Source of the DNA: CAVZQN01 sp963837395
GTDB taxonomy: Bacteria > Acidobacteriota > HRBIN11 > JAKEFK01
Assembly: GCA_963837395.1 (NCBI GenBank)
Contig: CAWINI010000004.1
Location: 2,728,001 to 2,792,000 of the forward strand
Direction of reading: 5' to 3'
Length of the DNA stretch: 64,000 nt
Shown: piece by piece, positions 57,730-64,000 of the stretch
Layout of the letters: every line of letters starts with the position of its first letter
Position numbering within the stretch: position 1 is the first letter of the stretch
Position numbers and translations under genes: made by a program
The notes under the pieces: model-generated
What the model was told of the DNA's origin: nothing
Database searches by the model: none
The model's input: only the letters and a program-made list of their open reading frames with translations

Positions 57730-57858
57730 TTGCGGACTGCGGAATGCAGATTGCGGGTTTCTAATTTCTTCTCTTCTTAATTTATTTGTTGCTCACTTCG
57801 GAATTAATAAAGAAGAGGAAAGATTTAAACCCGCATTCCGAAATCCGAATCCGCAATT
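57730..57858. repeat. Long imperfect inverted repeat between the sigma and CHAT genes
   Basis: TTGCGGACTGCGGAATGCAGATTGCGGGTTT (left) is mirrored by AAACCCGCATTCCGAAATCCGAATCCGCAA (right), with a second inner AAGAAGAG/CTTCTC-type pair. It ends at the sigma stop codon. As an RNA it would separate the two coding parts of the operon and might lower CHAT expression relative to sigma. Confidence 0.6.
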
Positions 57859-58450
57859 AAGTAGTGTAATCGATGCCTGCTGCTTTTAACCCTGCACGGA
57901 GATCTTTGAGCCCACGATAGAGTAGGTTCCTGGCTTTGGGTTCAGACCAGCCCAGTACTGCTGCAATTTCAAAACTGGTCATACCTTGTAAATAAAGTCT
58001 GATCGCTGATCTGCGATTCTCATCCATTGTCGAAAGAACTTTTTCAACTTGATCCAGAATTTGTCTGTTTTCGGTTTTTTCGTGCGGTGAGGGTCGTTGA
58101 TCTACAACTATTTCTACTGGTTCCTTTGATTCTTCTGTTGAATCTTCGGTGGTCGTGAGTTGTTCTTCTTTTCTGGATTTAACGCGTCTTATGGCATCAA
58201 TGGTAGTTGTAAAAGCAATTCGATAAATGTATGAAGCATGATCGCGAATTTCGACATCTTTTTCTAATGCTTTCCAAAGGCGAATCCGCGCTTCTTGTTC
58301 GATGTCATCAATTTGGATTCCAAGATTTTTTGGACAAATGGACGCAATTGTATTGCGCAGATAATGCCCAAATTCTTTTACTAGTTGATCGAACCGTCCT
58401 TCGGCCGGCTGAACGTTCAGTTTCAAGACGCTAACCGTTCCCGCTGTCAT
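57857..58450 (-). CDS. ECF-type RNA polymerase sigma factor
   Basis: 197 aa. Region 2 (IDDIEQEARIRLWKAL, YIYRIAFTTTIDAIRR), an acidic Glu/Thr-rich linker, and region 4 (MDENRRSAIRLYLQGMTSFEIAAVLGWSEPKARNLLYRGL). ATG 58450 has AGGAGC five to ten bases upstream; the in-frame start 27 codons earlier is unlikely. It heads the minus-strand unit with the CHAT protein and anti-sigma. The target promoter is unknown. Confidence 0.87.
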   Translation of the reverse strand: MTAGTVSVLKLNVQPAEGRFDQLVKEFGHYLRNTIASICPKNLGIQIDDIEQEARIRLWKALEKDVEIRDHASYIYRIAFTTTIDAIRRVKSRKEEQLTTTEDSTEESKEPVEIVVDQRPSPHEKTENRQILDQVEKVLSTMDENRRSAIRLYLQGMTSFEIAAVLGWSEPKARNLLYRGLKDLRAGLKAAGIDYTT

Positions 58451-58763
58451 AAAAAGCTCCTGAATGTTTCGGGGAGCACAAAGACAGCTTTCCCGACGAA
58501 TTATGATGCAACGGCAACCGAAGCTCAACATGCAATTCTGTTATCGACTGAAACCCGATTTGGTTGTTAGAGTACGAAACTTTTATTACGGTATAGCCGA
58601 AAAATAAAGTGGGTGACATCTCTTTGTTAACGTACGGCGTTGGCTAGATTGAAGTCAGAGCCGTGCGCGAAGGTGAGTTTCTGGGGTGTCCGCCTCAGGC
58701 GGACTCCCCTCCCTTTGTGCTAACCCGCCTTTTTGCTATTTAATATTGGCAAGAGGTGGGCTC
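58451..58763. other. Divergent gap between sigma factor and beta-helix gene
   Basis: A 313-base gap. It holds the sigma ribosome site, a GTCCGCC-TCA-GGCGGAC palindrome at 58688-58704 extended by GGGG/CCCC flanks (same family as 17307), and the AGAGGTGGG site before ATG 58764. No confident promoter pair was found. Confidence 0.5.
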
Positions 58764-59657
58764 ATGATTAGGCGTGTTGTCATTTTCCTGGGATTATTCT
58801 GTCTTTCCTTCCTGAGTTTCCTTTCAGCTGGAACCTATTACGTTTCAACCACAGGTTCCGACACCAACGGCGATGGAAGTTTGATGAATCCATGGCAAAC
58901 ATTGAATCACGCGTGCCTGACCATTCCTGATGATGGAAGCACAGTCCTGGTGATGGATGGAACTTACAACGGTCGCGTTCAATTGCATCGCCGCTTTGTA
59001 AATCACACTTTCTTCAAAGCAATGAATCTATACAAAGCTGTTTTGGTAAACGACAGCACATCTCAACAAGTTCTGATCAGTTTTGGTGGTGCGAATTTTA
59101 CAATCGAGGGATTTCGTGTGACCCGCCCCGATCCATCAGCAACAGGTGACACGCTCGTTCAAATTCAACAAGGAAGTCAGCAAGCACAAGACATCATCAT
59201 CAAAAACAACATTTTTCATGACAGTTACAACAACGATCTGATCAAGATCAATAATGATTGCGACAACATCACGGTTGAAGGAAATTTGTTTTATAACCAG
59301 TCAGGATCTGATGAACACATCGATGCGAACGGCGTTACCAATATCACGATTCAAGACAATGTTTTCTTTAATGACTTTGAAGGTAGCAACCGGCCGGTTG
59401 AAGAGACCAGCAGTTTTATTGTGATTAAAAATTCCGGAGAACTTCCACAAAATCAAGATTTCATTGTGCGGCGCAATGTGTTTTTAAATTGGGAAGGTTC
59501 GAACGGAAATAATTTCGTTTTAATTGGTGAAGATGGCAAACCGTTCATCGAAGCAGAAAACGTTCTGGTTGAAAATAATTTGATGATCGGAAATTCATCG
59601 GACGACATGAGATGTGCATTCGGTGGAGTGGACCCTGTTTTTGGAACCATTTTTTAA
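58764..59657 (+). pseudogene. 5' part of a secreted beta-helix protein, interrupted by an IS
   Basis: Signal peptide (MIRRVVIFLGLFCLSFLSFLSAG), then right-handed parallel beta-helix repeats (IIIKNNIFHDS, ITVEGNLFYNQ, ITIQDNVFFND, VLVENNLMIGN) as in pectate-lyase-like and carbohydrate-binding surface proteins. The native sequence stops at 59623; the last 11 codons to TAA 59657 belong to the IS end. ATG 58764 is preferred, with AGAGGTGGG upstream. The reading frame resumes exactly at 60988 once the IS and one CGG are removed. Confidence 0.88.
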
Positions 59658-59731
59658 GCTGGGTTGATTTTAATTTTCTTTTTCTTTTTGCCTACTTTTT
59701 CTTTTTCGATAATTCGGTATTATTATCTCCT

Positions 59732-60595
59732 TCAATCTAATGTATTAGCAATCGTTTTTGCCAGGTGATTGTCTTCAAATTCGGCTGGCGGAACGTATCC
59801 CAGTGAGGAATGAAGTCGTTTGCGATTATAAACTTCTTCAAGAAAATAGTAGATTCTACTCCGAGCTTCTTCAATTCCACGGTATTCGAAGGTAAGAACC
59901 TCTTCGTACTTTATTGTCTTGATGAAGCTTTCGGCCATTGCGTTGTCATAAGGGTTCGCCTTTCGACTCATGCTGATCCTGATTCCGTGCTGCTTCAAGA
60001 TTTCCGTATATCTGTTAGAAGCATATTGCACCCCTTGGTCCGAGTGATGAATCAAACCCGCAGGCGGTTGTCTCTTTTTGAGTGCCATCTGCAGTGCTTC
60101 GATTGCCAGACGGTTGTCCAGGTAACGAGCCAGTGACCAGCCGACGCACCGACGGCTAAAGGCGTCAATGATTACCGCCAGGTAAATAAACTCGTACTGC
60201 AGCCGAATATAGGTAATGTCGGATACCCAGAGCTGATTGATTGCGTTTGCACGAAAACTGGAAATGAGATTGGGATAGACCGCAAAGTCATGATCAGAAC
60301 GGGTTGTGCGAACAAAGCGCTTCTTTCGAAGACACAGCAAATTGTCCTGACGCAGTAAACGTAACACACGTTTGCGATTGACGACTTTGCCGCGGCGCTT
60401 GAGTTCGGCAGTGATCCGGCGGTAACCATAGGAAGGCCATTGCAGTGCAATCCGTTGAATCTGATCTCGCAAATCAATATCGTCCGCGACCGGTTTGCTC
60501 CTTTCCAAAAATCGATAATATCCCACGCGGCTCACTTGCAGAGTTTTACATTTCTGACGGATGGATAGACCGTGGTTATGGCTCATCTCGATCAC
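59732..60595 (-). CDS. IS3-family transposase OrfB (DDE integrase)
   Basis: 287 aa from GTG 60595. The helix-turn-helix-like HTH_21 region (YPSYGYRRITAEL-like) leads to the rve core with catalytic Asp in LWVSDITYI, Asp in HHSDQGVQYAS and Glu in DNAMAESFIKTIKYEE. It is probably translated mainly as an OrfAB fusion by -1 frameshifting; upstream of GTG the same frame is open back to the slip site. The protein looks intact. Confidence 0.93.
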   Translation of the reverse strand: MIEMSHNHGLSIRQKCKTLQVSRVGYYRFLERSKPVADDIDLRDQIQRIALQWPSYGYRRITAELKRRGKVVNRKRVLRLLRQDNLLCLRKKRFVRTTRSDHDFAVYPNLISSFRANAINQLWVSDITYIRLQYEFIYLAVIIDAFSRRCVGWSLARYLDNRLAIEALQMALKKRQPPAGLIHHSDQGVQYASNRYTEILKQHGIRISMSRKANPYDNAMAESFIKTIKYEEVLTFEYRGIEEARSRIYYFLEEVYNRKRLHSSLGYVPPAEFEDNHLAKTIANTLD

Positions 60596-60603
60596 CCGGT
60601 AAC

Positions 60604-60921
60604 TTACCCTCTGCCTGTCTTTCTTACCGGTTGTTCCAGCATCTTGAGCCGCGTTAAAACTTTTTTTAAAAGATCATTCTCCATTGCCATCTGGCCGATC
60701 TTTCTTTCCAATTCCGCGATCCGCGCTTCATATTTGTATGTCACTCCATGTCCAGAAAACGCTTTCCCAGAATACTCGCGCTGCTCTTTTCTCCACCGAC
60801 TGATGGTTAACGGATTAATTTCATTCTCACGTGCCACTTCGGCTACGCTTTTTCCAGACTCCACCTCACGCACTATTTGTTGCTTGAATTCACGACTAAA
60901 CTGCCGCCTCTTTAACGACAT
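60604..60921 (-). CDS. IS3-family transposase OrfA (HTH)
   Basis: 105 aa. The helix-turn-helix (RRQFSREFKQQIVREVESGKSVAEVARE, LTISRWRKEQ) and a leucine-zipper-like C-terminus (IAELERKIGQMAMENDLLKKVL) are typical OrfA features. It contains the slip site before its own stop. Confidence 0.92.
   Translation of the reverse strand: MSLKRRQFSREFKQQIVREVESGKSVAEVARENEINPLTISRWRKEQREYSGKAFSGHGVTYKYEARIAELERKIGQMAMENDLLKKVLTRLKMLEQPVRKTGRG
60660..60667 (-). promoter_or_regulatory. Programmed -1 frameshift site (A7G) in orfA
   Basis: Minus-strand AAAAAAAG. After a -1 slip the reading becomes LLKKSFNAAQDAGTTGKK and stays open into OrfB. This is the standard IS3-family arrangement. Confidence 0.75.
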
Positions 60922-60987
60922 GTTGGAACTCCTGTTGGCTTTATACTAGCTTATCAGGTGGTTCCACTTTAGGGGTGCACTCAACGG

Positions 60988-62296
60988 TGTAAAGAGCGGA
61001 AAGAATGTGACATTTCGAAATAACACGGTCGTTGGTGATCTTCCGGGGCTTGCTTATGCCATGCGGATTAATCGAGAAAATCCGAACATCATCAATCAAG
61101 ACATCTTTTTCTATAACAACATCTGGTCGGACCCGACCGGAACAATGGAAGATTTTTCGGATGGTGATCCGAGTGAATCAACGAATGTAATACTTAGTAA
61201 TAATTTGTATTACAACGGCGGGGTTGCAGTTCCAGCTGGTGATGTTTTAAGTCCGAGCGATGACCCAAATGGAATTTTTGGTGATCCGGTTCTTGAAAAT
61301 CATTCGGGACTCATTCTGCCGCGCTGGGATCCTATAGCAGGACATTTTGTGAGCGGTAATAACACAATCCGCGAAGAATTTTTGCGGCTGGTCAGCAACT
61401 ATGGAATACCAGGAACCGGAAGCCTGGCGCTGGATGCAGCAGATCCTGCGAATACACCTGCGGATGATATTTTGGGAAATGCGCGCGATGCGAATTCAGA
61501 TCTTGGCGCTTTTGACACCGATGGAAGTATCTTGATTGTGTTAGATCCACCAACATTGCCCAACGGTTCACTAGGCACACCATACAATCAAACCATTACG
61601 GCAACTGGTGGCACCGCACCGTACACGTTTGCAGTTACTGCGGGCACACTTCCGAATGGATTAACGTTAAGCAGCAGCGGAGTAATTTCAGGAACACCAA
61701 CAGCAGGTGGATCTTTTAATTTCACAATCACTGCGACCGATTCCAACACCAACACCGGCAGCAGAGATTACAGTATTCAAATCGTCACTTGCATTTTCTG
61801 TGATGACTTTGAAAATGATGTATTAGATCCGAATTGGACTTACATCAAACCTGGTTGGAGTGAAACCGGTGGTGCATTGGTTGGAACTCCATCCCGAAGA
61901 AAGGCAGTCGCAGTTGCAATGCCGATTTTTACCGGCTGCACAAATTGTTCAGTAGAAGCAGTAATGCGAACAGCAGGCGGAATCGGAAACCGTGTGTGGT
62001 TGTTAGCGTGGTATCAAGCTAAGAGAGTTACAGTTGAAGTGATGATGAAGGAAGAAACAGATCGCTGGGTTGTGAAACAAAAGTCTGGTGTTGTTGTAGC
62101 GAAAGGAAAAGCACAATCAACAATTTTGCCGAATACCGATTACCTGGTTCGCATTACTTACAATGGTTCACAGTTCCAGCTGTTCGTGGATAACGTGCTT
62201 CTGCTAACGTTACCGGCGGGCGCTTCCGCGAATGGAACCGTAGGATTTCAGTCGAAGGCAACAACCGGATCCTTCGGCAGCATAACCGTGTTCTAG
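60988..62296 (+). pseudogene. 3' part of the secreted beta-helix protein
   Basis: In-frame continuation of the gene at 58764. After more beta-helix turns (NVTFRNNTVVG, NIINQDIFFYNNIW), a He_PIG/Ig-like domain occurs (LPNGSLGTPYNQTITATGGTAP, SGVISGTPTAGGSFNFT). A C-terminal concanavalin/LamG-like beta domain follows, with CIFCDDFEND and CTNCS. Such a layout suggests a cell-surface carbohydrate- or polymer-binding protein. A downstream start at GTG 61007 is unlikely to be used productively because no signal peptide remains. Confidence 0.88.
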
Positions 62297-62304
62297 AATT
62301 TTCT

Positions 62305-62356
62305 AAACGCAGAGTTCGCAGAGAATAATTAACACTAACTCTGCGGGCTCGGCGTT
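62305..62356. repeat. Palindrome of the AACGC(C/A)GAG family
   Basis: Arms AACGCAGAGTTCGCAGAG and CTCTGCGGGCTCGGCGTT match the element at 22879-22939. It lies between the convergent beta-helix gene and purH and may act as a bidirectional terminator. Confidence 0.55.
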
Positions 62357-62364
62357 AAAAAGAA

Positions 62365-63909
62365 TTAATGTCTAAAATGCCGGACGCCGGTAAACACCAT
62401 TGCGATGTTGTGTTCATTCGCTGCATCGATCACTTCTTGATCGCGAACAGAGCCACCGGGCTGAATAATTGCTGTTGCGCCGGCGGATGCAATTTCATCT
62501 ACACCATCACGAAATGGAAAGAATGCATCAGATCCAACGCTGGTTCCGGCTAATGAACTTTGTGCTTTTAGCTTTGCAATTTTTACGGAATCAACGCGGC
62601 TCATTTGTCCGGCGCCGATCGCTGCGGTCACATCGGCATGTGCAAATACAATTGCATTTGATTTCACGAATTGTGAAACCACCCACGCAAATTCCAACGC
62701 TTTCCATTCTTCTTCAGTTGGTTCTCTTTTCGTCACAACTTTTGTTTCTGCGCGATTCAATTCCATGTCATCGCGGTCTTGAATCAACATTCCGCCGGTA
62801 ATCTTTTTCATATCCACTGGATCTTGAATTTTCCATTCGCCAGGAAGCTTCAACAATCGCATGCTGGTTTTTTTCGATAAGATTTCGCGTGCTTCTTCCG
62901 TAAAATCTTGCGCAACAATTCCTTCAATAAAAGCTTCCGATACAATCTTTGCAGTTTCGCCATCAACCGTTCCATGAATGCTGACAACTCCGCCGAATGC
63001 TGCAATCGGATCTCCCGCTCTTGCTTTCCGATATGCTTCTGAAATTCGATTGTCCACAGCAACTCCGCAAGGGTTGTTGTGTTTGATGATTACAGCCGAA
63101 GATTTTTTCAAAGCGCAGCTCAATTGAAATGCGGCATCAAAATCCAACAGATTATTGTACGAAAGTTCTTTGCCTTGAACTTTTTCAGCCTTAGCTAAAC
63201 AAGCCCCAGCAGCGGTTGGTGAGACGTAGAGCGCACCTTTTTGATGAGGATTTTCGCCATAGCGTAGTGTCGATGACAACTTCAAACCGATTGGAAAATA
63301 TTCTGGAAAATCTGTAAGACCAAGTTTGCGCCTGTAATAACTTGCAATTACGGCATCATAGTAGGAGGTGAAATGAAACGCTTTTACTGCAAGTCGTTGC
63401 CGCATTTCAGTAGAAACTTCTGCCTTATTCCGATCCAATTCTTCTACGAGTGCTGGATAATCGCGCGGATCCGTTACAACAGTCACAAATGCATGATTCT
63501 TTGCTGAAGCACGGATTAAAGAAGGACCACCAATATCAATCCATTCAATCGATTCATTGATTCCAAGATCTTGAGCAACGGCCTGATCTTCAAAAGGATA
63601 TAAATTCACAACTACCAGATCGATTCCATGCAAAGAATGCTCTTTCATTTGTGCCTGGTGCGAAGCATTATCGCGAATGCCGAGAATTCCGCCAAAGATT
63701 GCAGGATGCAAAGTTTTTACGCGCCCATCTAGAATTTCTGGAAAATTTGTAACGGAAGAAAGCTGAACAACATGAATGTGATGTTCATGAAGAAATTTAG
63801 CCGTGCCTCCTGTAGAAATAATTTCAATTCCCCACTCCTGCAGTTTTGCGGCAAAAGGAATCAAATCGGTTTTGTCGGAAACACTGATCAAGGCACGTTC
63901 AATTTTCAT
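62365..63909 (-). CDS. purH: Bifunctional AICAR transformylase/IMP cyclohydrolase
   Basis: Last two steps of de novo IMP synthesis. The N-terminal MGS-like cyclohydrolase domain has MKIERALISVSDKTDLIPFA and STGGTAKFL, with VKTLHPAIFGGIL. The C-terminal transformylase has LRYGENPHQKGALY, KHNNPCGVAV and FPFRDGVDEIA...AIIQPGGSVRDQEVI. Total 514 aa, as expected. ATG 63909 is chosen over the in-frame 63993 because AAGGAG lies six bases before it and homologues start there. Its 91-base upstream region to the window end shows nothing else. Confidence 0.96.
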   Translation of the reverse strand: MKIERALISVSDKTDLIPFAAKLQEWGIEIISTGGTAKFLHEHHIHVVQLSSVTNFPEILDGRVKTLHPAIFGGILGIRDNASHQAQMKEHSLHGIDLVVVNLYPFEDQAVAQDLGINESIEWIDIGGPSLIRASAKNHAFVTVVTDPRDYPALVEELDRNKAEVSTEMRQRLAVKAFHFTSYYDAVIASYYRRKLGLTDFPEYFPIGLKLSSTLRYGENPHQKGALYVSPTAAGACLAKAEKVQGKELSYNNLLDFDAAFQLSCALKKSSAVIIKHNNPCGVAVDNRISEAYRKARAGDPIAAFGGVVSIHGTVDGETAKIVSEAFIEGIVAQDFTEEAREILSKKTSMRLLKLPGEWKIQDPVDMKKITGGMLIQDRDDMELNRAETKVVTKREPTEEEWKALEFAWVVSQFVKSNAIVFAHADVTAAIGAGQMSRVDSVKIAKLKAQSSLAGTSVGSDAFFPFRDGVDEIASAGATAIIQPGGSVRDQEVIDAANEHNIAMVFTGVRHFRH

Positions 63910-64000
63910 TTTTGCTCCTTCTTCGGTTTTCCTTTCGAATGAAAAGGGGTCCATGTTGTATCGCCATGGGCTCTCTTCCATGAATAAAACCAAAATTGCA

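Larger units (their letters stand above)
59624..60984 (-). mobile_element. IS3-family (IS150-like) insertion sequence, 1361 bp
   Basis: Left end TGGAGTGGACCC... and right end (read inward) TTGAGTGCACCC... form imperfect inverted repeats that share T.GAGTG.ACCC, then TGGAACCA and TAAG. A 3-bp direct repeat CGG flanks the element (59621-59623 and 60985-60987). Two transposase frames orfA/orfB lie on the minus strand with an A7G slippage site. The exact terminal base is uncertain by a couple of bases, but the reconstructed target frame supports these limits. Confidence 0.92.

Noticed and set aside
1..64000. tRNA, rRNA or CRISPR arrays
   Set aside because: No TPsiC-loop-like tRNA ends, rRNA segments or regularly spaced direct repeats were seen on either strand.

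Overview
The window looks like a piece of chromosome from a Gram-negative bacterium of moderate-to-low GC. Lipopolysaccharide heptose genes (gmhA, hldE kinase), an O-antigen ligase-type polymerase, a type IV pilus retraction ATPase, two periplasmic lytic transglycosylases and HflK/HflC all point that way. A single-chain GlyRS (alpha and beta fused), a LexA/DinB pair, GlgE-pathway glucan genes, and an ECF sigma / zf-HC2 / TPR-CHAT locus would fit Acidobacteriota or a nearby deep-branching phylum. That placement is inference and cannot be settled from this window.

Layout. 1-3.5 kb: SMC (minus, cut by the window edge). 3.7-20.8 kb, plus strand: ilvE, pilT, recX, alaS, lytic transglycosylase, TPR-AIM24 protein, LysM transglycosylase, recO, glyQS, ppdK, pgeF. 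20.9-25.5 kb: SOS pair lexA-dinB (minus), a coiled-coil membrane protein, rpmB, a cupin and a Gpi18-like mannosyltransferase. 25.5-29.1 kb (minus): a Dpm1-like synthase and two GT39-like membrane glycosyltransferases. 29.2-32.8 kb: a 52-aa zinc ribbon and two FHA proteins. 32.8-37.4 kb (minus): yebC-ruvC-ruvA-ruvB-queA-gmhA. 37.6-40.1 kb: Trm112-like, O-antigen ligase, hldE. 40.3-52.0 kb: treS-mak, treZ, GH15, hflC/hflK, glgE. 52.4-58.5 kb: SpoIIAA-like protein, small membrane protein, RING-type protein, anti-sigma, CHAT protease-like protein, ECF sigma. 58.8-62.3 kb: a secreted beta-helix protein split by an IS3-family element. 62.4-63.9 kb: purH.

Main observations. (1) The 12-kb trehalose/GlgE block is bracketed by direct repeats of about 330 bp that are the 3' end of hldE: a complete hldE on the left and a decaying fragment on the right. 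This is the footprint of an insertion or excisable island. (2) ECF sigma, a periplasmic TPR-CHAT protein and a zf-HC2 anti-sigma lie together on one strand with a RING-finger protein beside them, a candidate proteolytic signalling unit. (3) Six conserved genes, and probably a seventh, carry a frame break, nearly all at a C or G run. Since they include essential genes this looks more like base-calling or assembly error than gene loss. (4) Several families of small intergenic palindromes recur, and one GC-rich copy lies in frame inside the start of queA. (5) The IS insertion can be removed exactly (3-bp CGG target duplication), restoring one open frame.

Gene cooperation. TreS-Mak makes maltose-1-phosphate from trehalose or maltose, and GlgE polymerises it into alpha-1,4-glucan. 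TreZ and GH15 release trehalose or glucose. GmhA, HldE and the O-antigen ligase serve LPS. RuvABC, RecO, RecX, LexA, DinB and SMC serve DNA repair and chromosome upkeep.
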